Assembly (NCBI GenBank): GCA_051877515.1
Contig: JBJEIY010000011.1
Coordinates: 1-54,966 of the forward strand
Source of the DNA: XBB1006 sp051877515
GTDB lineage: Bacteria; Bacillota; Clostridia; Lachnospirales; Lachnospiraceae
Length of the DNA stretch: 54,966 nucleotides
Reading direction: 5' to 3'
The position numbers were made by a program, and so were the translations under genes. Below, piece after piece: positions 43,598 to 52,483 of the stretch (position 1 is the stretch's first letter; every line of letters begins with the position of its first letter). Under the pieces are notes generated by a model. It was given only the letters and a program-made list of their open reading frames with translations, ran no database searches and was not told the DNA's origin.

Positions 43598-45148
43598 ATG
43601 AAAAAGGGCCAAATTGTAGAAGGACAGGTAATCTGCGTGGAGTTTCCCAATAGAGGACATGTTCGTGTGGAAGGGGAAGAACGAGACCTGGTGGTGAAAA
43701 ATGTATTGGAAGGACAGACCGTCCGGGCACAGGTTCATAAACTGCGCAAGGGCAAGGCAGAGGGAGGCCTTCTGGAGGTGGTAAAGCCTGCGTCCAATGA
43801 ACGGGCAGAGGCCTTTTGCCCCCACTTCGGACAGTGCGGAGGATGCACCTATCAGAATTTAAACTATGAGGATCAGCTGGCTTTAAAGGAAAAACAGGTG
43901 CGCACGCTTTTAAAGGAATTCCTACCGGAGGAAAAATGGGAAGGCATCGTGCCCAGTCCTCTTCAATTTGAATATCGAAATAAAATGGAGTTTTCTTTTG
44001 GAGATACTTATAAGGACGGCCCTCTGGCATTGGGTATGCATAAGCGGGGCAGCTTCTATGATATAGCCTGTGTGGAGAGCTGTAAGATCACAGATGAGGA
44101 TTTCCATGTGATCATAAGTGCAACCCAGGAGTTCTTCCGTAAGGCGGGAGCAACCTTTTTCCATAAGGTGCGTCACACCGGATACCTCCGACATCTGCTG
44201 GTGAGAAAGGCAAAACGTACCCAGGAGATCCTGATTGACCTGGTAACCACCACCCAGTCGGATTCGGAATCAATAAATCAATATGGTTCTGAGGAAAAAT
44301 TACTTCGTTCATACACCAATTTGTTGCTTAATATGAAAAAGGAAGGAAAACTGACAGGAAAGATCGCCGGTATCCTGCATACCCAAAATGACAGTATCTC
44401 AGATACCATCACAGATGAAGGCACCGATATTTTATACGGACAGGACTTTTTCTATGAAGAATTACTGGGATTGAAATTTAAGATTTCTCCCTTTTCCTTT
44501 TTCCAGACCAATTCTCTGGGGGCAGAGGTGCTCTACGAAAAAGCCAGGGAGTACATCGGAAGTTTAGGAGAGGGCAATGTGGTGTTTGATCTTTATTCCG
44601 GCACCGGAACCATTGCCCAGATGTTAAGTCCTGTGGCAAAAAAGGTCATTGGCGTGGAAATCGTGGAGGAAGCCGTGGAGGCTGCAAAAGAAAATGCCGC
44701 ACTAAACGGTCTGACCAATTGTGAGTTCATTGCAGGAGATGTGTTAAAGGTACTGGATACCATTGAAGAAAAACCGGACTTCATTGTTCTGGATCCTCCA
44801 AGGGATGGAGTGCATCCCAAGGCCCTGGAGAAAATCATCCGCTACGGGGTGCAGCGCATGATCTATATCAGCTGTAAGCCCACCAGTCTGGCCAGAGACT
44901 TAGAGGTGCTTGCTGCCCGTGGCTACCGGGTGGAGCGTGGCTGCTGTGTGGATATGTTCCCAGGCACCGGGCAGGTGGAGACTGTAGTTCTCTTGTCCCA
45001 ACAAAAGCCGGATGATGAAATAGAGGTTGAGATAGAACTGGATGAGCTGGATTTGACTTCGGCTGAGAGTAAAGCGACTTATGCGGAGATTAAGGATTAT
45101 GTGCTGAAGGAGCATGGATTGAAGGTGTCTAATCTGTATATTTCTTAG
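43598..45148 (+). CDS. rlmD: 23S rRNA (uracil-C5)-methyltransferase, RlmD type, probably truncated by an amber codon
   Basis: A 516-residue TRAM-plus-SAM methyltransferase that makes 5-methyluridine in 23S rRNA. It has the TRAM domain (1-60), the [4Fe-4S] ligands Cys74, Cys80 and Cys83 with a later Cys in CVESC, the SAM motif FDLYSGTGTIAQML, the LDPPRDG motif and the nucleophile Cys in YISCKPTSL. The catalytic core is complete. After the core comes an extra domain (ATYAEIKDYVLKEHGLKVS) that stops at TAG 45146-45148, although the same frame continues with sensible sequence. The start at 43598 is 6 bases after AAGGAG; the ATG at 43595 is 3 bases away. Confidence 0.9.
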   Translation: MKKGQIVEGQVICVEFPNRGHVRVEGEERDLVVKNVLEGQTVRAQVHKLRKGKAEGGLLEVVKPASNERAEAFCPHFGQCGGCTYQNLNYEDQLALKEKQVRTLLKEFLPEEKWEGIVPSPLQFEYRNKMEFSFGDTYKDGPLALGMHKRGSFYDIACVESCKITDEDFHVIISATQEFFRKAGATFFHKVRHTGYLRHLLVRKAKRTQEILIDLVTTTQSDSESINQYGSEEKLLRSYTNLLLNMKKEGKLTGKIAGILHTQNDSISDTITDEGTDILYGQDFFYEELLGLKFKISPFSFFQTNSLGAEVLYEKAREYIGSLGEGNVVFDLYSGTGTIAQMLSPVAKKVIGVEIVEEAVEAAKENAALNGLTNCEFIAGDVLKVLDTIEEKPDFIVLDPPRDGVHPKALEKIIRYGVQRMIYISCKPTSLARDLEVLAARGYRVERGCCVDMFPGTGQVETVVLLSQQKPDDEIEVEIELDELDLTSAESKATYAEIKDYVLKEHGLKVSNLYIS

Positions 45149-45283
45149 GTAAAGAGGAAGTGTGGAATAGAGGTTGGGGAGAACTATAACCTGCCGAAGT
45201 CGGATGATAGCAGACAGCCTCAATGTCCGGTGGAGAAGGAAAAGGCGATAAGAGATGCACTGGAGCATTTTGGGATGATTTAG
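45149..45283 (+). pseudogene. Detached C-terminal end of rlmD after an in-frame TAG
   Basis: After the TAG at 45146-45148 the frame reads on for 44 sense codons to TAG 45281-45283. They start VKRKCGIEVGENYNLPKS and end EKAIRDALEHFGMI. This looks like the second half of the small domain that begins before the stop, as I recall for other Lachnospiraceae RlmD proteins, where the position of the stop is a Gln (CAG). A single C-to-T change explains it. Reading through would give a 561-residue protein. Confidence 0.7.
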
Positions 45284-45295
45284 AGAGGTGAGCAC

Positions 45296-45541
45296 ATGGC
45301 GTTAAACTATACGGTATATCAATATGACGGCAGCAGGAATGCTGTTGTTGTGACAGATATGGATGGCAAGGAACTTGTAATTGACTGTGATAAGGCAGAA
45401 GCACAGGTTGTGTTGGAGGAGCCGGACGATGCAGGATGTCTTGTAAGACTTGCTAGGGAAGAGCCTGCGAGTTATATGAGCTTTGCTATGCGTCCGGGCG
45501 GATTGCAGGATTATGTGGATGTGTGTAATGAGTTAAACTAA
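45296..45541 (+). CDS. Small protein of unknown function
   Basis: An 81-residue soluble protein (MALNYTVYQYDG ...) with beta-like character and an acidic centre. AGAGGTGAG lies before the ATG, 12 bases after the end of the rlmD frame. Not recognised. Base composition is like the core genome, so it probably belongs with rlmD, not with the AT-rich cluster downstream. Confidence 0.6.
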   Translation: MALNYTVYQYDGSRNAVVVTDMDGKELVIDCDKAEAQVVLEEPDDAGCLVRLAREEPASYMSFAMRPGGLQDYVDVCNELN

Positions 45542-45622
45542 GGACGATAAACAAAATAGGATATTAATAAAATAAGTATTTTAACTCAAGCTATAATAAA
45601 TACAAGAGAAGGAGAGGATGGC

Positions 45623-47590
45623 ATGACCAAGTTTTATGAAACAGTATTGGCTGTACTTAAGCAAGATAATAGATTTTTTACAGAAGAAGGAGTTCTTCTG
45701 CGAAATGCTGTTTATGAGGCTGCAATGCAGATGGATACTAATCTTATTCATTTGTTACTTACTAATGATATAACAAAGGCACGCTTTTTCAAAGAAGTTG
45801 ATGGAATTGCTGTATTTGATAAAGTTGGATTTGGTTGGGTTGTGAATAATAGAGAATTTTTACCAGATAGTTATACGAGATTTAAAAATAAAATCGGACT
45901 TGCCAATTATAGTGGAGATATTATTTCATCAACTGGAAATGTAGAATTGGTATTCCCATATAAAGATTGTATACTTGAAGGCGGTCAAACAAAAGATGAA
46001 CAAAAACGTAGTGAAATTTTTTACAATGAGACACTTGCTCCTGATGAAATAGATCGATTGTTATATCCTAAAGTATTTACTAATATAAAACGATTCTCGC
46101 AAGAAGACCGTGGTGAAGTAATAGATGAGTATGGAGGCGAAAATCTTGTAATCAAAGGAAATAACTTGTTGACGATATCGTCTCTTTTAAAAAAATTTGA
46201 GAATAGAATAAAATGCATATATATAGACGTACCATATAATACTGGTAATGATAGTTTTGGGTATAATGACAAATTTAATCATAGTTCATGGCTTACATTT
46301 ATGAAAAATCGATTGGTAATTGCTCACAAGTTATTGAAACCAGAAGGAACTATTGCTATTTCAGTCGATAATTATGAAATTGCATATCTCTTAGTGTTAT
46401 TAGATGAGATATTTGGAAAAGAGAACAGAAAAAATATAATAACCGTAAAAAGAGGTTCTGTAACAGGAGCAAAGGTTATAAATCCAGGTGTAGTAAATAT
46501 CGTTGAATATGTAGTTTTATATTCCAAAGAAGCTTCTGTTTGGAAACCTAATAGAGTATATGCTGCAAAAGGATATGATGACCGATATGGAAATATTATA
46601 ATCAATTACGAAGATGGATATAAAAAATGGGAGTTCGGAACAGTTCTTGATGAATTTGCAAAAGAGTTGGGAATTAAAAAATCGAAATTGAAGGCTGAAT
46701 TGGGAGGAGATTACGAAAGAGCACTAGAATACTTTGCACTTAAAAATGCAGATAGAATTATACAATTTGCGACGCTAGATGATAATAGTATTAGCGCTGA
46801 AGCGCGTGCTAAGAAAAAAGAGTCTATGGAAACGAATTCTATTGTTTTTTATGAGAGAGGCGATGAAAAGCCGTATTATATAAAAAATGGAAAGCTTATA
46901 TTGTTTGCCAAAGACAGACTCATTGAAATAGATGGAAAACTTACATTCTCACAACCTGTTTCGGATATATGGGATGATGTACTTCCTAATGATATTCATA
47001 ATGAAGGTGGGGTTGAATTCAGAAAAGGTAAGAAACCAGAGAAATTACTTCGTCGAATATTTGAATTATGCACTAACCCAGAAGATGTAGTTATGGATTT
47101 CTTTGCAGGTTCAGGAACAACTGGAGCGGTTGCACTAAAAATGAATCGTAAGTTTATTTTGTGCGAACAAATGGATTATATTGAGGATATTACTTGTTCG
47201 CGATTAAAAAATGTAATATTAGGTGATGCAAGAGGCGTTTCAGTAGAATCCGGTTGGAAGGGTGGTGGTTCATTCGTCTATTGTGAACTTGCAAAGGCAA
47301 ATCAGAACTTTGTTGATGAAATTCAGACAGCAACCACTGTTGATGAAATCAAAGATATATATAACAGCATCATTGAAACTGGATTTATCAGTAGCAAAGT
47401 TAATCCAAAGGATATTGACGATAATGCAGATGATTTCTATTCATTATCTATTGATGACCAGAAGCGATTCCTTATGGAATTGCTTGATAAGAATTTATTG
47501 TATGTAAATTATTGTGATATAGATGATGAAGAATATGGTATCAGTGCTGAAGATAAGGCATTTACAAGAAGCTTTTATGGGGAGGTGTAA
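45623..47590 (+). CDS. Type III restriction-modification methyltransferase (Mod)
   Basis: A 655-residue beta-class adenine-N6 DNA methyltransferase. Motif order is IV before I: motif IV at 202-205 reads DVPY, followed by NTGNDSF and WLTFMKNRL; motif I is FAGSGTTG (494-501). A target-recognition region lies between them. The usual motif IV is DPPY, so the Pro-to-Val change near the active site is odd (two base changes from CC to GT). GGAGAGG precedes the ATG. The Res gene starts 3 bases after the stop. A+T content rises sharply from here. Confidence 0.92.
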   Translation: MTKFYETVLAVLKQDNRFFTEEGVLLRNAVYEAAMQMDTNLIHLLLTNDITKARFFKEVDGIAVFDKVGFGWVVNNREFLPDSYTRFKNKIGLANYSGDIISSTGNVELVFPYKDCILEGGQTKDEQKRSEIFYNETLAPDEIDRLLYPKVFTNIKRFSQEDRGEVIDEYGGENLVIKGNNLLTISSLLKKFENRIKCIYIDVPYNTGNDSFGYNDKFNHSSWLTFMKNRLVIAHKLLKPEGTIAISVDNYEIAYLLVLLDEIFGKENRKNIITVKRGSVTGAKVINPGVVNIVEYVVLYSKEASVWKPNRVYAAKGYDDRYGNIIINYEDGYKKWEFGTVLDEFAKELGIKKSKLKAELGGDYERALEYFALKNADRIIQFATLDDNSISAEARAKKKESMETNSIVFYERGDEKPYYIKNGKLILFAKDRLIEIDGKLTFSQPVSDIWDDVLPNDIHNEGGVEFRKGKKPEKLLRRIFELCTNPEDVVMDFFAGSGTTGAVALKMNRKFILCEQMDYIEDITCSRLKNVILGDARGVSVESGWKGGGSFVYCELAKANQNFVDEIQTATTVDEIKDIYNSIIETGFISSKVNPKDIDDNADDFYSLSIDDQKRFLMELLDKNLLYVNYCDIDDEEYGISAEDKAFTRSFYGEV

Positions 47591-47593
47591 TCT

Positions 47594-50251
47594 ATGGCAT
47601 TTCTACATGAAAAAATAGATGTGCTCCGGGAGAATGGGTATGCCGCTGAAATGCCAGCGTTCATTCCTGCTAACTTAAATCCAGCGTTTGAATTACGCCC
47701 ATATCAGATTACTGCATTTGAGAATTTCATAACTCATTTCGAAAGTCCCAAATGTCCTCGTCCAACACAGGTGTTATTTCACATGGCTACAGGTAGCGGC
47801 AAAACACTGATTATGGCAGGACTTATGCTTTATCTGTACAGAAAAGGATACAGAAATTTTTTGTTTTTTGTAAACTTGTCTACCATAGTAAAGAAAACAG
47901 AAGACAATTTCTTAAATTCTGCATCAAGTAAGTATTTATTCGCTGACGAGATTGTGTTGGACGGAGAACGCATATCGATAAAGAAAGTCAGTAATTTTCA
48001 ATCAACAGATCCTGATGCAATAAATATTTGTTTCTCAACAACTCAGGGATTGCATACTGATATGTGGATTACCAAAGAGAATGGGATATCTTTTGATGAC
48101 TTTGATGATGTGAAAACTGTACTTATATCTGATGAAGCGCATCATTTAAATGCTACAACAAAGAAACTAAGTAAGGATGAAGAGGATAATTATCATTCTT
48201 GGGAGCAGACAGTAAAGAGCATTTTTGATAGAAATAGTGAAAACATATTGCTTGAATTTACTGCTACCTGTGATCTTGCTAATCCACAGATTCGTACAGA
48301 ATATGAGAACAAGATTATTTTTGACTATCCTTTACATAAATTCCGTGCGGATCTTTATTCAAAAGAGATAAAAACACTTCGTTCAGATATGGATATTATG
48401 GACAGGGCTATTCAGGCTTTGGTGTTGAGCCAGTATAGATTAAAGGTGTTTCAGGATAATCATTTATCTATCAAACCCGTTGTGTTGTTTAAGTCTGCCA
48501 AAATCGCGGACAGTAAAAAGTTTATGGCAACCTTTATTGATACTGTGAAAGAATTGGATGGTTCTACAATTGAGAGAATATCTGAATTGATTGACAATCC
48601 TACGATGCATCAAGCGTATAATTATTTTTCGTCTGCAGGAATAACCTTTGATATGCTTGCACAGGAACTTCGGGAGGATTTTTCAGAAGAGCATTGTGTA
48701 TCAGTTAATGATGATAAAGAGGCGGATATAAAGCAAATTTTGCTCAATTCTTTAGAAGATGCATCAAATCCGTATAGAGCAATTTTTGAAGTAAAGAAAC
48801 TTGATGAAGGTTGGGATGTATTAAATCTTTTTGACATAGTGCGTTTGTATGAAACGAGACAGTCTGGTGGTAAATCAATATCTCCGGCAACCGTTTCGGA
48901 AGCACAGCTTATTGGGCGTGGTGCCAGATATTGTCCGTTTAAAATTAATGATGAGCAACCCAAATTCCAACGCAAATATGACAATGACGTAGAAAATGAG
49001 CTTCGTATTTGCGAGGAATTATACTATCATTGTCAAAATGACAGTAGGTATATAGGTGAGCTTCATAACGCATTGCGTGAAATAGGCATTGATCCGGATA
49101 AAACTGTTACAAAGCATTATATTTTGAAGGATGAATTTAAGCAGGATGACCTATATAAAAATGGCTTAATTTTTATAAATGATCGAGTAGTCAAGAGTCG
49201 TTCTGAAGTTAATGAATTGCTCCCATCGGTAAGAAATAAGGTGTATTCAGTGACGTTGGCAACAGGGCAATCCGGTGAGGACATTATTCTTGATGATGGA
49301 CAAGGTGCTTCTGTTGATAGTAAGACAAAAACAAAGCTATATACCACTACGATTGGAGAAATCGCAAATATAAATTATGCCATCGTAAATAAAGCTCTTG
49401 CGAAAGTTCCGGTGTATAAGTTTAATGCCTTAAAAAGTAGATTTCCAAATTTGAAATCAATAAGAGAATTTATAACAAGTACCAATTATCTTGGAGACAT
49501 AAAAATAGAGATTCGTAGCAAATATGATGAGCCATCGGTAGCTATTTTATCAACGGCTGTTACAAGTGTACTTACAAAGATAGCGGCATCAATTTCTGCA
49601 ATAGAGGAAGAATATGAGGGTACCAAGGAGTTCCGTGCAGTTAATATACATGATATTTTCCGTGATAAAGCTGTAAATTATACTAATATTGTTAATGGTG
49701 GAATTGGAGTGTCTCAAAATGATGCTACCGTGCCGGCTACAATGCGTATAGATCTGAAAGGAGAAGATTGGTTTACATTCACAGATAATTATGGAACTTC
49801 AGAAGAAAAAGCATTTGTAGCATATTTCCACGATTATGTAGATAAACTAAAAACTATTTATAGCAAGATTTATCTAATGCGTAATGAACGTCAGATGCAT
49901 CTCTATTCGTTTGATGGTGGTGAAAGATTCGAACCGGATTATGTGTTGTTTTTACAGAAAGATAATGAGGATGGTTTTGAACAAATGCAAGTGTTCATAG
50001 AACCTAAGGGTACGCACCTTGTGGAATCTGATAAATGGAAGGAAGACTTCCTGTTGCAGTTGAAAGAAAATGCAATTCCTGTAAAAACATTTGTCGATGA
50101 CAATAATTATCATATATGGGGATTCCATTTCTTTAATAGAGACTTAAGAGGAACTGAATTTAGTGCGGATTTTGAAATGTTACAAAAACCAGAGGAGCAT
50201 TTAAAAGTATTAAATGCATTTGCTAAAGGGTTAGTTGACGGAAATCAGTAA
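47594..50251 (+). CDS. Type III restriction endonuclease subunit (Res)
   Basis: An 885-residue ATP-dependent translocase and nuclease. Walker A is TGSGKT (66-71), the DEAH box is at 180-183, and motif VI is QLIGRGARYCPF. The C-terminal nuclease has a PD-(D/E)xK core: Asp782 in FEPDYVLF and Glu803-Pro-Lys805. All key residues are present, so it looks functional. GGGAGGTG precedes the ATG. It works only with the Mod partner, which recognises the site. Confidence 0.93.
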   Translation: MAFLHEKIDVLRENGYAAEMPAFIPANLNPAFELRPYQITAFENFITHFESPKCPRPTQVLFHMATGSGKTLIMAGLMLYLYRKGYRNFLFFVNLSTIVKKTEDNFLNSASSKYLFADEIVLDGERISIKKVSNFQSTDPDAINICFSTTQGLHTDMWITKENGISFDDFDDVKTVLISDEAHHLNATTKKLSKDEEDNYHSWEQTVKSIFDRNSENILLEFTATCDLANPQIRTEYENKIIFDYPLHKFRADLYSKEIKTLRSDMDIMDRAIQALVLSQYRLKVFQDNHLSIKPVVLFKSAKIADSKKFMATFIDTVKELDGSTIERISELIDNPTMHQAYNYFSSAGITFDMLAQELREDFSEEHCVSVNDDKEADIKQILLNSLEDASNPYRAIFEVKKLDEGWDVLNLFDIVRLYETRQSGGKSISPATVSEAQLIGRGARYCPFKINDEQPKFQRKYDNDVENELRICEELYYHCQNDSRYIGELHNALREIGIDPDKTVTKHYILKDEFKQDDLYKNGLIFINDRVVKSRSEVNELLPSVRNKVYSVTLATGQSGEDIILDDGQGASVDSKTKTKLYTTTIGEIANINYAIVNKALAKVPVYKFNALKSRFPNLKSIREFITSTNYLGDIKIEIRSKYDEPSVAILSTAVTSVLTKIAASISAIEEEYEGTKEFRAVNIHDIFRDKAVNYTNIVNGGIGVSQNDATVPATMRIDLKGEDWFTFTDNYGTSEEKAFVAYFHDYVDKLKTIYSKIYLMRNERQMHLYSFDGGERFEPDYVLFLQKDNEDGFEQMQVFIEPKGTHLVESDKWKEDFLLQLKENAIPVKTFVDDNNYHIWGFHFFNRDLRGTEFSADFEMLQKPEEHLKVLNAFAKGLVDGNQ

Positions 50252-50313
50252 GTTTAACATTGTAACAGGTAATAGAAATAGCAAGAAAAAGCTGTGGACG
50301 AGGAGGAATGTTT

Positions 50314-51114
50314 GTGGCGAAGAGTTCACTTGAAAAAGCATTAGAAAAATATCAAAAAGAAGTTGCAAAAAATACTAAGAAGAAAATTGATGCTGATAAA
50401 AGATTGGCTGATAAACAACGCAGGGAAAATCAAAGGCAGGCAAGAATTGATGCACGCAGAGAATGTGCTGCATCAGTGGTGTCTGGTCAACCAACAGTAG
50501 CAGGTGTTAAAATTCTAGATCCTACATCAGAGGAATTGATAACTCTTATTATTGCCGGATGCAAAAATGATAATTATAGGATTACGAATAATGATGTGAA
50601 TATTCCTACATATTTGGAAAGTGATTTGGCATTAGAGTTTGAAAAATTAAAGCAATACGGGATGATTTCGTCGTATGGATATTATATATCTGGATGTTGG
50701 GAATTGACTATCTTGCCTTGCATGTTGACATATTTTGAGAGAAAGGAGATTGCTCTTATGGAAGAGAAACAGGCTTTTAATACAAATAATTTTTATGGGG
50801 ATGTAACGGGCGTTCAAATTCAGCAGGGGACAATTAATTCTACACAGAAGCAGACTATTACACAGGATTTTGATTATGATGCTGTTAGTGATGTTATTGA
50901 AAATATAAGGAAATATGACGCTATGTTTGAATCTGAGTTTGGGGAGAATGCTACAGAGTTAAGAAATAAACTTGATGAGATTGAGACGCTTATAAAAATC
51001 AAAGAAAATCCTAGCAAAATCAAAACATTATTATTAGAATTGAAGAATTTGGCTGTTGGTGTTACCGGTAGTTTAATTGCATCAGGTATTGCTGCACAAA
51101 TACCTATGTTTTAG
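50314..51114 (+). CDS. Defence-associated protein with the NNFYG module
   Basis: A 266-residue protein. The GTG at 50314 is chosen: AGGAGG lies 7 bases before it, whereas the ATG at 50308 is only 1 base after it. Residues 1-50 are a charged coiled coil (KYQKEVAKNTKKKIDADKR). About 65-140 look like a small winged-helix fold (SEELITLIIAGCKNDNYRI ... KQYGMISSYGYYISG). The NNFYG module then starts at Asn158 (NNFYGDVTGVQIQQGT), with an amphipathic helical tail and a hydrophobic end (VGVTGSLIASGIAAQIP). I know no named family for the whole protein. It is 11 bases upstream of the AbiTii-type gene, with which it shares the NNFYG module. Confidence 0.7.
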   Translation: MAKSSLEKALEKYQKEVAKNTKKKIDADKRLADKQRRENQRQARIDARRECAASVVSGQPTVAGVKILDPTSEELITLIIAGCKNDNYRITNNDVNIPTYLESDLALEFEKLKQYGMISSYGYYISGCWELTILPCMLTYFERKEIALMEEKQAFNTNNFYGDVTGVQIQQGTINSTQKQTITQDFDYDAVSDVIENIRKYDAMFESEFGENATELRNKLDEIETLIKIKENPSKIKTLLLELKNLAVGVTGSLIASGIAAQIPMF

Positions 51115-51125
51115 GAGGAGATTTT

Positions 51126-51737
51126 TTGGAAGGAATAGTACTTGAACTTGAAAGAGAAGCACTTGACGAAAATGTTGGTATAGAGGCATTGCTTAGGAAA
51201 GCCTATTTAGTTGCAAGAAAACTAAAACTAACAGATTTTGAAAAGTGGATTAACAATGAACAGAATGGATATGAGGGAGAAGTTCCAGAATATCGTATGA
51301 TAGGAGGGGAATATAAAGCGTTAAATCCTTATAGAGGCTGGATACCAGTTGTATTGCCAGCTAATGTGGCAAAGGTGATAGCAAAAGTTCCGTTGCACAA
51401 TTCTATATCCTCATTATGTGATGTGTATAATACGAGTGAAGGTAGTATCAGCTTTACAGTAGGTGCAGAAATTACAGAGTTTTTAAATAAGTCTTCAGAT
51501 GGATTTGACACAAAGTTTTCATTTTATTCGTCAAGGAGTGAGATTTACCGAATAATCAGTACTGTTAGAAATAAAATTTTAGACTGGGCATTGCTTTTAG
51601 AAGAAAATGAAATATTTGGAGAAGGGATGACTTTTACTGAAAAGGAAAAAGAAATAGCATCCACTACAAAGGTTATAAATAATTATACCAACAATTTTTA
51701 CGGCAATGCCAGTGAAGTTGATATTTCACAAGGTTAA
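51126..51737 (+). CDS. AbiTii-domain abortive-infection-type protein
   Basis: A 203-residue protein starting at TTG, 8 bases after AGGAGGAG. The opening (LELEREALDENVGIEALLRKAYLVARKL), then FEKWINNEQNGY, VPEYR and NPYRGWIPVVLP are hallmarks of the AbiTii domain seen in phage-defence proteins. It ends NNFYGNASEVDISQG, just where longer AbiTii proteins carry an NNFYG-type module and a further helical domain. That module plus tail is found on the upstream neighbour. It may be a truncated or split form of the system. Confidence 0.8.
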   Translation: MEGIVLELEREALDENVGIEALLRKAYLVARKLKLTDFEKWINNEQNGYEGEVPEYRMIGGEYKALNPYRGWIPVVLPANVAKVIAKVPLHNSISSLCDVYNTSEGSISFTVGAEITEFLNKSSDGFDTKFSFYSSRSEIYRIISTVRNKILDWALLLEENEIFGEGMTFTEKEKEIASTTKVINNYTNNFYGNASEVDISQG

Positions 51738-51740
51738 ATG

Positions 51741-51833
51741 ATAGGTGCGTCAAAAAGTGGAGCACCTTTCAGAAAGTGACTCTAAAAAGTGGAGTACTTT
51801 TCCAAAAAGTGCGTCAAAAAGTGACGCACCTAT
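51741..51833. repeat. Iteron-like repeats inside a 12-base inverted repeat
   Basis: ATAGGTGCGTCA (51741-51752) is inverted at 51822-51833. Between and within them the motif AAAAAGTG (once AGAAAGTG) occurs five times at spacings of about 14-22 bases, two copies forming small palindromes such as AAAAGTGGAGTACTTTT. The layout resembles plasmid iterons or the accessory part of a transfer origin. Confidence 0.6.
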
Positions 51834-51842
51834 ATAAATATC

Positions 51843-51912
51843 AGGGGTTTTAGGGAGCTTCCCCTAACAAGAAGCATGAAAATGGCTTGTGGCCACAAAA
51901 TGCGTATCTTGC
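51843..51912. other. Candidate transfer origin (oriT)
   Basis: Downstream of the iterons: TTAGGG (51850-51855) and CCCTAA (51862-51867) as an inverted repeat, the perfect palindrome TTGTGGCCACAA (51887-51898), and GTATCTTGC (51904-51912), which matches the YATCYTG|Y nick pattern of RP4-type (MOBP) origins. A mobC gene starts 64 bases later. The nick site is inference. Confidence 0.55.
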
Positions 51913-51976
51913 AGAAGACACCATGAGAAATTTTCAATATGAATTTTGAACAGAACTGTAGAAGAGAGGCGATGGT

Positions 51977-52324
51977 ATGTCCCAAGGCAGATTAAGTCTT
52001 GTAAAGAAGTTTCGATTGAGTCCGGAGGAAGCTGCAGAACTGGCAGAAAAAGCAGAGAAGATGAATATGACCGAGTCCGAGTATCTGAGGTTTATGATTT
52101 CGCAGAAACCTACGGATTACCCGGAGATGAGGATTTTATTGAGGGAGCTTATCAATGAAGTAAATCACATTGGTACGAATATTAAACAGATTGTACATAA
52201 TAATAATTCCGGTTTATATTCAGAGACGGATAAGGAACAGCTGGTGGCATATATGAGAAAGCTGAATGTAGAAGTGAATAAGGTTTACGAAGTGATAAGT
52301 GAAAGAAAATCCGGAAATATGTAA
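51977..52324 (+). CDS. MobC-like relaxosome protein
   Basis: A 115-residue accessory DNA-binding protein. An N-terminal ribbon-helix-helix-like segment (FRLSPEEAAELAEKAEKMNM TESEYLR) is followed by the conserved MobC region RILLRELINEVNHIGTNIKQI. It normally binds oriT and recruits the relaxase MobA. No relaxase gene follows, so the element has lost it or relies on one in trans. GAGAGG precedes the ATG. Confidence 0.87.
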   Translation: MSQGRLSLVKKFRLSPEEAAELAEKAEKMNMTESEYLRFMISQKPTDYPEMRILLRELINEVNHIGTNIKQIVHNNNSGLYSETDKEQLVAYMRKLNVEVNKVYEVISERKSGNM

Positions 52325-52362
52325 GAGAAATTATTTTTGAATCGAAATAATGATAGAACTAA

Positions 52363-52411
52363 AGTTTACCTCGGTGAAAAGTAAAATTTTACCGAGGTTT
52401 ATTGTTTTTTG
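52363..52411 (+). terminator. Terminator after mobC
   Basis: ACCTCGGT (52368-52375) pairs with ACCGAGGT (52391-52398), with flanking A/T pairs and TTTATTGTTTTTT. Confidence 0.75.
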
Positions 52412-52424
52412 TGAAAATAGGTTA

Positions 52425-52453
52425 TTGACCACATGAAATAAAAACTATATAAT
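52425..52453 (+). promoter_or_regulatory. Promoter of the HTH gene
   Basis: TTGACC (52425-52430), 17 bases, TATAAT (52448-52453). Confidence 0.75.
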
Positions 52454-52456
52454 GTA

Positions 52457-52473
52457 TTTATGCAATGCATAAA
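52457..52473. promoter_or_regulatory. Operator palindrome of the HTH gene
   Basis: TTTATGCA-A-TGCATAAA, a perfect inverted repeat with 8-base arms that starts 4 bases after the -10 box, over the transcription start. The HTH protein encoded just downstream is the likely ligand (inference). Confidence 0.65.
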
Positions 52474-52483
52474 GAGGTGAGTT

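Noticed and set aside
45149..45283. Attachment site repeat at the rlmD 3' end
   Set aside because: I found no second copy of the rlmD 3' end near the right border of the accessory region.
51741..51833. CRISPR array
   Set aside because: The repeats are short and uneven, without uniform spacers, and no cas genes are present.
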